Part shown: piece by piece, positions 44,150-51,924 of the stretch | How the letters are laid out: each line of letters starts with the position of its first letter | Numbering within the stretch: the first letter of the stretch is position 1 | DNA from: Clostridiales bacterium | Lineage (GTDB): Bacteria > Bacillota > Clostridia > Oscillospirales > Acutalibacteraceae | DNA: 64,000 nt | Direction: 5' to 3' | NCBI GenBank assembly: GCA_012839345.1 | Contig: DUNN01000012.1 | Span: forward strand, 1 to 64,000 | Program-made: the position numbers and the translations under genes | Notes under the pieces: generated by a model | Told to the model about the DNA's origin: nothing | What the model saw: only the letters and a program-made list of their open reading frames with translations | Databases searched by the model: none

Positions 44150-44839
44150 TTACTTCTCATACATCTTGCGCCCGACCATAATTTCAACCGCTTTCGTCCA
44201 CGCGTTTCGCTCTGCATCCGTCCATGCTTCCCCGGTAAACCGGTAATCATTTTTGCGGCGGATTTCAGCCAGGCAGTGCAAAAGATCCTGGTATTTTGCA
44301 TAAACGATCTCCTGAACCAGATTGAGGCTTTCGCTGTTTCGGCTCAGGCTGATGTACTGCTTCATATGGGGAACACATAAAATCCCCTGCTCCACAAATT
44401 TATTTTTAAAATCGATCTGACTGCTTACATTTTCATCGATTACTCTTAAATACGATTTTTCATAATCGCTTTCCAACTTGCACAGCTTGCATTCCGCTTG
44501 GTTTTCCTTACTTTGGCTGCCCAAATTAGAACGAAATCTTAATTTGCGTTTGGCATTTGCCGGGAGTGCACTGTTGAACTCAGCCAGTGCGTCCCGCAGA
44601 AATGCATCGTAAAGAATCGCATGGGCAAGCGGCTCCCCGAAGCTGTGCATCAGCCAGGAGTGCGCGTTGCAGAAGCCTTTCTCTTTTCGAAGCCGCTCCT
44701 GAAACATCGGGTCATTGACATTCTCATACAGAAACCCGTCAATATAGCTGTTCACTGCTTTTTTCACCAGTTTGCAAACCGGGCATTCCTCATGGCCAAG
44801 CGCTTCATACACTTCATGCCAAACCATATCCTGACTCAT
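44150..44839 (-). CDS. DUF6062-type protein with CxxC motifs
   Basis: This 229-residue soluble helical protein begins MSQDMVWHEVYEALGHEECPVCKL and has further cysteine pairs (GFCNAHSWL, ECKLCKLESDYEK, GILCVPHMKQY), a pattern that suggests metal binding. It resembles the DUF6062 family of Clostridia, whose function is unknown to me. The ATG at 44839 follows GGGAGAG. It is monocistronic. Confidence 0.75.
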   Translation of the reverse strand: MSQDMVWHEVYEALGHEECPVCKLVKKAVNSYIDGFLYENVNDPMFQERLRKEKGFCNAHSWLMHSFGEPLAHAILYDAFLRDALAEFNSALPANAKRKLRFRSNLGSQSKENQAECKLCKLESDYEKSYLRVIDENVSSQIDFKNKFVEQGILCVPHMKQYISLSRNSESLNLVQEIVYAKYQDLLHCLAEIRRKNDYRFTGEAWTDAERNAWTKAVEIMVGRKMYEK

Positions 44840-45184
44840 AGTGTTCTCTCCCTGCCGATGATGTTCGGAAAATAAAAAATGCTGCAAAGTATGGGGCGCC
44901 GGACAGAAACCTAAAAATAAAAAACAGTCAACAGCCCCTACACGGTCCTGTAGAAGCCGTCAGCTGTTTTCCAGCGATTCGAATATTTCCAAAAGGGAGC
45001 TTTCTCCCTCTGGAATACAGTATAGCATATTTTTTGAAATTTACAATGATACCGGATGCTTTTTGAGCACTTCAGCCGGTTCGCATTCAACGGATTTTTC
45101 AGAAAGAGGCTCCACCCTTTGCATGGAACACTTTTCTGCGGTCAGACTGAACAACCGGTAAAAAAGCGCACAGGGACCCTTCCA
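44840..45184. other. Intergenic region with hairpins
   Basis: This stretch holds two hairpin-forming segments. CTACA-GGACCG-TGTAG lies within a larger stem, then a T run on the minus strand (about 44925-44975). GGGAG-AAAG-CTCCC is followed by TTTT on the minus strand (about 44993-45012), which may end the small gene at 45185. Nothing else was recognised. Confidence 0.4.
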
Positions 45185-45406
45185 TCAATCCGAAAAATAT
45201 ATATTCTTACCTGGTATTCCGAATGTTTTCGTAATCATATTTTTAATCATTTCCCGGTCCAGCAAAGGAGTCTTATTCAAATCATCTATAAACCTTCGCG
45301 AGGGTTCCGTGTGTAGTCTTCTGCTTGCTACATAAAGATCAATCCCTATCACGCTCAGCCCCTCTATCGTCTTGTTTAAGATAACAGTGGCCCGGTTTTC
45401 GTTCAT
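45185..45406 (-). CDS. Small hypothetical protein in the right part of element 1
   Basis: This 73-residue protein begins MNENRATVILNKTIEGLSV and has a basic C-terminal half (SRRFIDDLNKTPLLDREMIKN). A strong AGGAGG site precedes the ATG. No family is recognised. Its position next to a serine recombinase makes it a candidate accessory factor, for example a recombination directionality factor, by position only. Confidence 0.55.
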   Translation of the reverse strand: MNENRATVILNKTIEGLSVIGIDLYVASRRLHTEPSRRFIDDLNKTPLLDREMIKNMITKTFGIPGKNIYFSD

Positions 45407-45569
45407 GTTTTGCTTAACCTCCTGTCTGTGTCTATGCGCGGAACCGCAATGGGGAACGGTATTCCCCGCATAATTCCCAATCACAAATTCTAATTATTAA
45501 TTATATCGTCCGATTTTTGTCCGAGGTTATACGGCATTTTATCTTTTCAGAATTTTCAGCAATTAAATT

Positions 45570-45818
45570 TTACAATGTTTTCAAACGGTTCCGAAATTTG
45601 GACAAAGCTTTTCCCACCTGTTTCATTCGTTTCTCATCCATTTTCTTTTGCTCCTCCTCCGGCAGAAAAACCGTTCGGCGAACCAGCCGAAACGCATCGG
45701 TTCCCCGGCCGGGGCGAACCTGTTCCAACACAAGCTCTTCCCTGCACCGTGCGGCATCACTGGCTTTGTCCGTAACATAGCTGACCGCTGTAAACGTAAA
45801 CGGTTTTTTTTCAGACAT
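45570..45818 (-). CDS. Small basic hypothetical protein beside recombinase 1
   Basis: This 82-residue protein begins MSEKKPFTFTAVSYVTDKA and ends in a lysine/arginine-rich helix (EEEQKKMDEKRMKQVGKALS). GAGGTGG precedes the ATG. It is divergent from recombinase 1, with about 140 bases between the starts. Small basic proteins in this position are frequent in phage-like elements, and it is a positional candidate for a directionality factor. Confidence 0.55.
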   Translation of the reverse strand: MSEKKPFTFTAVSYVTDKASDAARCREELVLEQVRPGRGTDAFRLVRRTVFLPEEEQKKMDEKRMKQVGKALSKFRNRLKTL

Positions 45819-45875
45819 GACAACCACCTCAAAAATATCTACTCGCTGTTCGGATTGTCCTATGCCCTTTCCGGT

Positions 45876-45905
45876 GTCATTTACGGCTTTTGCTTTCATA
45901 TATAT
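45876..45905 (+). promoter_or_regulatory. Candidate mother-cell sigma promoter of recombinase 1
   Basis: GTCATTT (45876-45882), 14 bases, CATATATAT (45897-45905). This partly matches sigma-E-type promoters (ATATT-like -35, CATA-rich -10 at 13-15 bases). It would place recombinase 1 under sporulation control, as expected for an excisable coat-gene element. The match is imperfect. Confidence 0.3.
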
Positions 45906-45938
45906 AAATCCCCGCGTATTTTCGGCACGGGGATTTTT
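45906..45938 (+). terminator. Terminator-like hairpin in the recombinase 1 leader
   Basis: AAATCCCCG (45906-45914) pairs with CGGGGATTT (45928-45936), followed by TT. It lies directly between the candidate promoter and the AGGAGG of recombinase 1. A hairpin with the shared word CGCGTATT sits at the same place before recombinase 2. Confidence 0.6.
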
Positions 45939-45958
45939 CACAGGAGGCGATACAGTCT

Positions 45959-47392
45959 ATGAAAATTGCGGCGGCTTATATCAGGGTTTCTACAGACGAT
46001 CAGCTGGAATACAGCCCGGACAGCCAACTGGAAAAAATCCGTGAATATGCGGACAAAAATGGTTGGATACTGCCCGCAGAGTATATTTTTCGGGAAGATG
46101 AGGGAATCAGCGGAAAAAAGGCGGAAAAGCGCCCCGAATTCATGCGCATGATTGGGATTGCCAAACAGAAGCCCAAGCCTTTTGACGGAATCATCGTCTG
46201 GAAGTTTTCCCGCTTCGCGCGCAATCGGCAGGACAGTATCGTTTATAAATCCATGCTGCGCAAACAGTGCGGCATCGAGGTTGTTTCGGTTACCGAACAG
46301 CTTGGCGATGACAAAATGTCCATTCTTGTGGAAGCGATGATTGAAGCAATGGACGAATATTACAGTATTAATCTGGCAGAAGAGGTGCGCCGCGGCATGA
46401 ATGAGAAGGTGAGCCGTGGGGAGCCGGTTACCGCCCCCGCGTTCGGATACCGGATTGAGAAAAAAGGCTATGTTGTCGACCCGGATACGGCACCTGTGGT
46501 GCGCATGATATTCCATGATTTCATCGGCGGCATGGGGTGCCGGGCCATCGCAGACAAATTAAACGCTATGGGCATACGGACAAAACGCGGAGGCCTGTGG
46601 GAAAACCGCACCGTAGAGTACATTCTGCGCAACCCGGTCTACATTGGGAAAATCCGCTGGAATCCCAAAGGAAAAACCCGACGCAACTTTCAGGACCCCA
46701 ATTTAAAGATAACGGATGGAGCCCATGAACACCTGATTGACGACGAAACCTGGCAGCAGGCGCAAAATCAGTTCCAACGAAACAAGAGAAAGTACGGAAA
46801 AACTGGCGGGGGAAAAAAGCCGGCAGAATACCCGCTGCAGGGGTTGGTTCGGTGCGAAAGCTGCGGCGCCACGCTGACGCGCTCTAACGGAACCTATATG
46901 CAATGCCAGGCATACGCGCACGGAAAATGCCACGTTTCCCACAGCATTTCAGCCGATAAATTGGAAGCAATGATTTTGTCCGCCATTCAGGAAACCCTGC
47001 GCTGCCGCAGCCTTGAAATACCCGGTGCGGAAAGCTGGCCGAGGCAGGAGGAAATCCAGTGGATTGACCGCCAGATTCAGCGGGAAGAGCAAAAACTTGC
47101 CCGAATCCGGGAAGCATATGAAAACGGAATCGACTCCCTGGAAGAATACAAGGAGGCAAAGAAAAAAATCAACGCGCGAATGGAACAGCTGGCCGCGGAA
47201 AAATCAGCCGCCGAAACTGTAAACACACAGGCACTCTCCCCTATGCCCCCGATGTATACGGACGCTGTTTCCCTGCTGCGCAGCCCGACGGTTGGGCCCG
47301 ATGTAAAAAATGCTCTGCTCCGCTGTCTTCTGGATAAAATAGTCTTTGACCGGAAAAACAACCGGATTGAACTTTACTATTCCGCACTGTAA
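45959..47392 (+). CDS. Large serine recombinase 1 (element 1)
   Basis: This 477-residue site-specific recombinase is predicted to cut and rejoin the two cores flanking element 1. The resolvase domain (about 1-150) has the catalytic serine in AAAYIRVSTDDQ (Ser11), and the invariant arginines in KFSRFARNRQDS. The recombinase domain (about 155-265) includes NRTVEYILRNPVYIGKI. A zinc ribbon (RCESCGATL ... CQAYAHGKC) and a coiled coil (EEQKLARIREAYENGIDSLEEY) follow. AGGAGG precedes the ATG. The stop is 17 bases from the cotJC middle fragment, so the gene overlaps the presumed recombinase-binding arm. Confidence 0.95.
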   Translation: MKIAAAYIRVSTDDQLEYSPDSQLEKIREYADKNGWILPAEYIFREDEGISGKKAEKRPEFMRMIGIAKQKPKPFDGIIVWKFSRFARNRQDSIVYKSMLRKQCGIEVVSVTEQLGDDKMSILVEAMIEAMDEYYSINLAEEVRRGMNEKVSRGEPVTAPAFGYRIEKKGYVVDPDTAPVVRMIFHDFIGGMGCRAIADKLNAMGIRTKRGGLWENRTVEYILRNPVYIGKIRWNPKGKTRRNFQDPNLKITDGAHEHLIDDETWQQAQNQFQRNKRKYGKTGGGKKPAEYPLQGLVRCESCGATLTRSNGTYMQCQAYAHGKCHVSHSISADKLEAMILSAIQETLRCRSLEIPGAESWPRQEEIQWIDRQIQREEQKLARIREAYENGIDSLEEYKEAKKKINARMEQLAAEKSAAETVNTQALSPMPPMYTDAVSLLRSPTVGPDVKNALLRCLLDKIVFDRKNNRIELYYSAL

Positions 47393-47409
47393 AGCGTCAC
47401 GATTTGGAA

Positions 47410-47421
47410 TACGGTGGACCG
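47410..47421 (+). other. Right recombination core of element 1
   Basis: TACGGTGGACCG, in frame with cotJC codons Tyr-Gly-Gly-Pro, matching the left core at 23370-23381 except for one silent base. Confidence 0.65.
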
Positions 47422-47506
47422 GACGGCGAACTTGGCGCTTCCCTTCGCTATTTGAGCCAGCGCTACAGCATGCCCTACCCGGAATTGAAAGCGATACTAA
47501 CTGATA

Positions 47507-47514
47507 TTGGTACA
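47507..47514 (+). other. Left recombination core of element 2
   Basis: TTGGTACA within cotJC codons for Ile-Gly-Thr; identical to 51925-51932. Confidence 0.6.
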
Positions 47515-47603
47515 GAAGAATCGGTTCCACACGGTTATCAATGTGTTTCCGCTTTCTTCGTATCCGACGCCTTGTTCCGAATGGATACTCCGAAATAACA
47601 GAT

Positions 47604-47690
47604 CAAAAAGGCTTGTCCAACATGGAAGGGGTAAATACCGACTTTTCCCCGGTTTTGTAAACGGTATCCTTCCAGTCCCCTGACAAGCAC
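47604..47690 (-). terminator. Long terminator just inside the left end of element 2
   Basis: Three stem segments pair in register: GCTTGTC/GACAAGC (47611-47617 with 47682-47688), TGGAAGG/CCTTCCA and ATACCG/CGGTAT. On the minus strand the outer stem is followed by CTTTTTGATC. It stops leftward transcripts before they reach the cotJC middle fragment. Confidence 0.7.
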
Positions 47691-47699
47691 AAACAAGGC

Positions 47700-47927
47700 T
47701 TATCGAAAACGATAATTTCCCCTTGGCTCATTGTGCAGCATCCGTTGGATGCGGATATTGCGCTTTGCCCGCACTTCATCGAAGGCGCGTTCCAACTGCA
47801 GTGATTTTTGAATCATCTCGTTTTTTTCTGCCTCTTCCCTCTTCCATTGGCAGTAGGTCGCGCAATTTGCATGGCACCCCACGTGCCGTTTTGAGCAGTC
47901 CAGACAAGGTGACTGTGAAAACATCAT
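47700..47927 (-). CDS. Small phage-like cysteine-cluster protein
   Basis: This 75-residue protein has a compact Cys/His cluster (PCLDCSKRHVGCHANCATYC) followed by a charged helix. Similar short proteins are common in clostridial prophages and integrative elements and probably bind zinc; no function is known. GGAGGG lies 11 bases before the ATG. A second frame overlaps its start (from a TTG at 48090), but only this frame has a good ribosome site. Confidence 0.65.
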   Translation of the reverse strand: MMFSQSPCLDCSKRHVGCHANCATYCQWKREEAEKNEMIQKSLQLERAFDEVRAKRNIRIQRMLHNEPRGNYRFR

Positions 47928-48073
47928 GTTTTCTGATCCCTCCAGCGTTCATTTTCAGGCACTTGTTGATTTCATTGGTCAGGCCGCAGTTCCGGGCCGG
48001 AAAACACCGCATGGCAGGCCCCTGAATTGCGGTCATCAGCGGTTCTTCGGCATCCATTCCACAAACCAGCAAT

Positions 48074-48283
48074 TTATCGGTCGGTTTCAACCGGAGTGCT
48101 TTCTTTGGTTGAATTTCGCAGATAAAGGTTCAACCCTTGTTGACGAAACTCTTCTTCAATCCGTTTGAGTTCTTCCGGTGTTTTATTGGAATACGCCGCG
48201 TCGCTGATGAGAATATGGGTGTGCCCGATGTAGAATTCCTTTACAATGGTTCCTTCCACAGGAAGATTACACATCATCATCAC
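48074..48283 (-). CDS. Small phage-like protein of element 2
   Basis: This 69-residue protein reads GTIVKEFYIGHTHILISDAAY, then SNKTPEELKRIEEEFRQQG. This resembles short proteins often found beside large serine recombinases in clostridial phages and ICEs (pattern: hydrophobic strand, acidic residue, KTPEE helix). AGGGTGATG precedes a run of four ATG codons, so the exact start is uncertain. It is a possible directionality factor by position. Confidence 0.6.
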   Translation of the reverse strand: MMMMCNLPVEGTIVKEFYIGHTHILISDAAYSNKTPEELKRIEEEFRQQGLNLYLRNSTKESTPVETDR

Positions 48284-48499
48284 CCTGCTTCATTGTATTG
48301 CTTTCCCGGCATGTCTTATGACACAAAATTTATTTTCTTGATTCTATGTATTAATCTCATGATGATTGATTTATTAGTAAAATTATTATTTTATAAGCAA
48401 ATTTCTACTTCGCGCTCGATTTAAGTAAAACTCTGTGTTAAAATAAAAATAAAGAATTTGATATTGAAAAATAAACGATTGGATTAGAGGAGCTTTATC

Positions 48500-48856
48500 A
48501 TGGAACCGATTGTTTTAGGAGAACGATTAAAAACGATTCGAAAATTGAAGGGTTTTACCCAAATAGAAGTGGCAAAGCACCTGAAAATAGACATTAACGA
48601 GGTTTCCATGTGGGAAACAGGAAAAAGCATGCCGGATGTTGCAATGCTGGTGGAACTATCCGACCTTTATCAGGAATCAGCCGACTCTCTGCTTGGAACG
48701 GAACTAAGAAACAAAACACCGGTTGACACAGAAAACACAGACCCAAGAATTACCGAAGCGCTTGAAATCATGCGAGATCTTCCGGATAATTTTCTGGAAG
48801 ACGCGCTGTCGAATCTGCGCTCGCTTGCCAGCCTGGCGGAAAAAATCAGGTCATAA
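48500..48856 (+). CDS. XRE-family regulator of element 2
   Basis: This 118-residue protein has an N-terminal XRE helix-turn-helix (LGERLKTIRKLKGFTQIEVA, then EVSMWETGKSMPDVAMLVEL) and a helical C-terminal part. It probably controls element genes, as phage-type repressors do. GAGGAG precedes the ATG. It has its own terminator at 48886-48921 and diverges from the two small minus-strand genes. Confidence 0.85.
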   Translation: MEPIVLGERLKTIRKLKGFTQIEVAKHLKIDINEVSMWETGKSMPDVAMLVELSDLYQESADSLLGTELRNKTPVDTENTDPRITEALEIMRDLPDNFLEDALSNLRSLASLAEKIRS

Positions 48857-48885
48857 TTTTATCATAATATAAACTTCCCGTAATG

Positions 48886-48921
48886 AATGAGGGCTCGTAC
48901 TTTTCAGTGCGAGCCCTCATT
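48886..48921. terminator. Hairpin terminator after the XRE gene
   Basis: AATGAGGGCTCG and CGAGCCCTCATT enclose a 12-base loop. The T tract is weak. Confidence 0.65.
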
Positions 48922-49264
48922 GTATACAAAGAAAGATTCCTGCCAAAACTCTTGAAAGCATTCGACATTCCTACATAGAAATAGCTTGGTACCCTTCGGG
49001 CATATATATGTTCCGGGCCTTGGGGCACCGGTTTTCACAATTGGAAAACTGGAGGAAACTTTTCTAACCCCCACACACCTGAAAATAATATTAAATTTGT
49101 CATTAAAATTTTAAAATTTTGTAATCGTTTATTGACCTTACGTAATAATTTGGACATATTAAACAGGTAATATAGGGTATACAATTCGGCTAAGGGTTGG
49201 TAAAATATTTTAATAGGAATTCCCTTTCCGGAAGCATTATTATAAAGCAAAAGGAGTCGTTTAC
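48922..49264. other. AT-rich intergenic region inside element 2
   Basis: No gene was seen. A possible promoter for the membrane protein is TTGACC, 17 bases, CATATT at about 49133-49161. Confidence 0.4.
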
Positions 49265-50179
49265 TTGAGTATTTTCTTTGGAGTATTATCGATTATTGCA
49301 TTGCTTGCCTTTCTTGTCGGTATGCTGAAACCACAATGGATGGTTTTCTGGAGCGATCAGAAAACAAAAAAGACAGCCTGTTTATATCTTATTCCGGTGG
49401 TTCTATTCGCGGCAATTTTCTTCTCAAGCTTTTATAGCGGGGCACAGTCCCCTGTGCCGGCCTCCGCATCCGGTTCGCCCACGTCCGGTTCCTCCTCCGA
49501 TGCAACAGCAAATCCATCTTCGCCCGATTCTTCTTCGTCCATATCTTCTTCCTCCTCCGCAACCTCATCCCCAGCCGCTTCAACGCCTTCGAATGCGTCT
49601 TCCTCGTCTCCATCATCTGCTGTTATTATAAAGGCCACGCCTTCCAACCTAAAGTCGTTCAGCACGACCCTTCTCAGCGGATATTATACCGTGGGCGTTG
49701 ATCTTCCAGCGGGTACTTATAAGATTACTGCACATAAAGGAACCGGCACCTTTGCAACCAGCGACAACAGCGTGAATGCAAAGCTGAGCAAAGTAGCCGA
49801 TGCCACCCACCAGCAGGTAATTAAAAACGTCGCGATTCACGATGGAACAACGGTATCCGTAACCGGAGTAACGGTAAAAATTGTATGCAAAGAAAAAGTG
49901 GATCTATCCAAATTAAAGGAACGCACAAATACGGCAACCAAGACCTATAAATTGAAGCCGGGCAGCTATACCATTGGAAACGATATGGAAGCCGGAACCT
50001 ACGATCTTTACACGGAAGATGGCAGCGGAACGGTTGCCACAACCGATGGAAAATTCAGTATTTCCGTGGGATCCGACACCAGCGATGCAAATCAAAGAAG
50101 ATTTAAAAATGTCACATTCCAAAAAGGACAGACCTTAAAAATTACGGGAGCGACTATAAAATTCTCTCCCAGCGACTGA
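49265..50179 (+). CDS. Membrane-anchored protein with Ser/Ala linker and two repeated beta domains
   Basis: This 304-residue protein has two N-terminal membrane segments (FFGVLSIIALLAFLVGML and CLYLIPVVLFAAIFFSSFY), a low-complexity Ser/Ala/Pro linker (about 60-125) and two homologous domains of about 70 residues. Each domain starts G.YT(V/I)G.D(L/M).AGTY and ends (K/R).KNV..G..(V/L).(V/I)TG. Translation starts at TTG behind AAGGAGT. No family function is known to me. As cargo of element 2 it could act at the cell surface, perhaps in immunity or exclusion. Confidence 0.7.
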   Translation: MSIFFGVLSIIALLAFLVGMLKPQWMVFWSDQKTKKTACLYLIPVVLFAAIFFSSFYSGAQSPVPASASGSPTSGSSSDATANPSSPDSSSSISSSSSATSSPAASTPSNASSSSPSSAVIIKATPSNLKSFSTTLLSGYYTVGVDLPAGTYKITAHKGTGTFATSDNSVNAKLSKVADATHQQVIKNVAIHDGTTVSVTGVTVKIVCKEKVDLSKLKERTNTATKTYKLKPGSYTIGNDMEAGTYDLYTEDGSGTVATTDGKFSISVGSDTSDANQRRFKNVTFQKGQTLKITGATIKFSPSD

Positions 50180-50200
50180 AAAAATCAATTTGATGTAAAA

Positions 50201-50234
50201 AACACCTCCGCGCGTATTGGCGTGGGGGTGTTTT
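50201..50234 (+). terminator. Terminator-like hairpin in the recombinase 2 leader
   Basis: AACACCTCCGCGC pairs (with two G-T pairs) with GCGTGGGGGTGTT and is followed by TT. It ends the membrane-protein transcript 10 bases before the ribosome site of recombinase 2. Confidence 0.7.
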
Positions 50235-50252
50235 ACTTAGGGAGGGAGTTTC

Positions 50253-51833
50253 ATGTCCTACTGTCTCTACCTGCGCAAATCCCGTGCCGACCTTGATGCC
50301 GAAGCCCGCGGCGAAGGGGAAACACTTGCACGCCACGAAAAAGCGCTGCTGGAACTGGGAAGGCGGCAGAGCCTAAAAATTGATCGGATTTACCGAGAAA
50401 TCGTATCGGGAGAAACCATTGCGGCAAGACCGGTTATGCAGCAGCTTCTCTCCGAAATTGAGCAGGGAATGTGGGAAGGCGTTCTGGTCATGGAAGTGGA
50501 ACGCTTGGCCCGCGGCGACACCATTGACCAGGGAATTGTCGCACAAACCTTCCGGTTCAGCGGCACCAAAATCATAACGCCCCTGAAAACCTACGACCCG
50601 AATAATGAATTTGATGAAGAATATTTTGAATTCGGCCTGTTTATGAGCCGGCGCGAATACAAAACCATTAACCGCCGTCTGCAGCGCGGGCGAATTGCTT
50701 CGGTTCGGGAAGGAAAATTTGTGGGCAGCGTGCCGCCTTTTGGCTATACGCGCGTAAAACTGGACCACGATCGGGGATTTACGCTGAAGCCCAACCCCGA
50801 ACAAGCGCCCATTGTAAAAATTATCTTTTCCCTTTTTGCTTACGGGGAGCAGCAGCCGGATGGTACCACAGAGCTTATGAGCATCCCTAAAATCGCTCGA
50901 AAGCTAAATCAGCTTTCCATCCCGGCCGGAAAGAAAAAGGAATGGGTCTACGCAAGCATCCGCGATATGCTTCAAAATCCGGTTTACATCGGAAAAATCC
51001 GTTGGAGTTCGCGCCCCCTGAAGAAAAGAATCAGCAACGGCCGGCTGGTAAAAGAACGTCCGCGCGCAAACGAAAAGGATGTGATTCTTGCCGACGGGCT
51101 CCACGAGCCCTTGGTCGATAACAAAACATGGGAGCTGGTGCAGCAGCGTTTCCGCCAAAATCCAGGCCGCCCCTGCCCTAATCAGTATCCGGTTCAAAAT
51201 CCGCTCGCCGGGCTGGTCGTATGTGGGGTCTGCGGGCACCGGATGGTTCGCAGGCCATATCGAAAGGCAAACGAGCCGGATTTTCTTTTGTGCGCGGCGC
51301 CCTCCTGTAAAAATGTAAGTTCCCGGCTGGACTATGTCGAACAGCTGATTTTGACCGTTCTTCAGGATTGGCTTGGCGCGTACCCGATAAATCCGGGTGA
51401 TGTGGAAAGACGCTCCCCTTTCCTGCCCGACATGCGCGAGGAGGCACTCAAAAGGGCCAAAAAAGAGCTGCTCGCACTGAAAAAACAGCAAGATTCCATT
51501 TATGAGCTTTTGGAAAAAGGGATCTATTCCGATGAAGTTTTTCTGCAGCGATCCCGAACAATCCAGCAGAAGATGGAAGAAGTTCAAGCCCGTCTTCCAA
51601 TGCTTGAAGCGCAGGCCGCGCCGTGCAGTCCGCCCGGGGCACATCCCATATGCACGAATGAATCCATATGGAAGCAATATGAGGAAGCGCGAACCGCGGA
51701 AGAAAAAAACAATCTGCTGAAAACAGTAATAGAAAAAGCGGTTTATACCAAAACGGTAAACGGCCGATGGAATAACCGTGCGGATGAGTTTGAACTGATT
51801 CTGTATCCAAAGCTTCCGCCCAAGAAGGTCTGA
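50253..51833 (+). CDS. Large serine recombinase 2 (element 2)
   Basis: This 526-residue recombinase is predicted to catalyse integration and excision of element 2. The resolvase domain has the catalytic serine in CLYLRKSRADLD (Ser10) and the arginines in EVERLARGDT. The recombinase domain includes YASIRDMLQNPVYIGKI. The zinc ribbon is CGVCGHRM ... CAAPSC, and a coiled coil follows (LKRAKKELLALKKQQDSIYEL). It is only distantly similar to recombinase 1, so the two elements have separate origins. GGGAGGGAG precedes the ATG. The stop lies about 100 bases from the right core. Confidence 0.95.
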   Translation: MSYCLYLRKSRADLDAEARGEGETLARHEKALLELGRRQSLKIDRIYREIVSGETIAARPVMQQLLSEIEQGMWEGVLVMEVERLARGDTIDQGIVAQTFRFSGTKIITPLKTYDPNNEFDEEYFEFGLFMSRREYKTINRRLQRGRIASVREGKFVGSVPPFGYTRVKLDHDRGFTLKPNPEQAPIVKIIFSLFAYGEQQPDGTTELMSIPKIARKLNQLSIPAGKKKEWVYASIRDMLQNPVYIGKIRWSSRPLKKRISNGRLVKERPRANEKDVILADGLHEPLVDNKTWELVQQRFRQNPGRPCPNQYPVQNPLAGLVVCGVCGHRMVRRPYRKANEPDFLLCAAPSCKNVSSRLDYVEQLILTVLQDWLGAYPINPGDVERRSPFLPDMREEALKRAKKELLALKKQQDSIYELLEKGIYSDEVFLQRSRTIQQKMEEVQARLPMLEAQAAPCSPPGAHPICTNESIWKQYEEARTAEEKNNLLKTVIEKAVYTKTVNGRWNNRADEFELILYPKLPPKKV

Positions 51834-51849
51834 AACCTATATGAAAACT

Positions 51850-51864
51850 CCCTAGAGTCTAGGG
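51850..51864. repeat. Palindrome between recombinase 2 and the cotJC 3' fragment
   Basis: CCCTAGA-G-TCTAGGG, a perfect 15-bp palindrome about 60 bp left of the right core. It could be a recombinase or accessory-protein site. Confidence 0.5.
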
Positions 51865-51924
51865 TATTTCCGCTAAAATGGAATTTGACCAGAAGTCCAG
51901 AGATATGCTGACACCGATAAGCAT

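Larger units (their letters stand above)
23370..47421 (+). mobile_element. Putative intervening element 1 in cotJC (about 24.0 kb)
   Basis: The interval is bounded by TACGGCGGACCG (23370-23381) and TACGGTGGACCG (47410-47421) in direct orientation. It ends on the right with a large serine recombinase gene whose stop is 17 bases from the right core. Precise recombination between the cores would delete about 24.04 kb and join cotJC codons 32 and 33 in frame. Unusually, the interval carries housekeeping genes (sufCBDSU, ilvD) and sugar-uptake genes rather than phage genes; only the last 2.3 kb looks phage-like. Alternatives are a small original element later enlarged, or a rearrangement that cannot be reversed. 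Confidence 0.6.
47410..47514 (+). pseudogene. cotJC: cotJC, middle fragment (codons 33-63)
   Basis: After the shared YGGP codons the frame reads DGELGASLRYLSQRYSMPYP, then ELKAILTDIGT, exactly the CotJC segment that follows the 5' fragment. It carries the GEL glutamate expected to be the first manganese ligand. It has no start codon or ribosome site of its own. The open frame runs on past 47514 into element 2 for about 28 foreign codons and stops at 47598. It is bounded on both sides by recombinase-associated elements. Confidence 0.93.

Noticed and set aside
23370-47421. Invertible segment (phase variation) instead of excision
   Set aside because: The two cores are in direct orientation, which predicts deletion, not inversion.
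47776-48090. Minus-strand frame of 104 codons overlapping the cysteine-cluster gene
   Set aside because: It starts at a TTG with a poor site and overlaps the better-supported frame by about 150 bases; possibly only its first 50 codons are real, which cannot be decided here.
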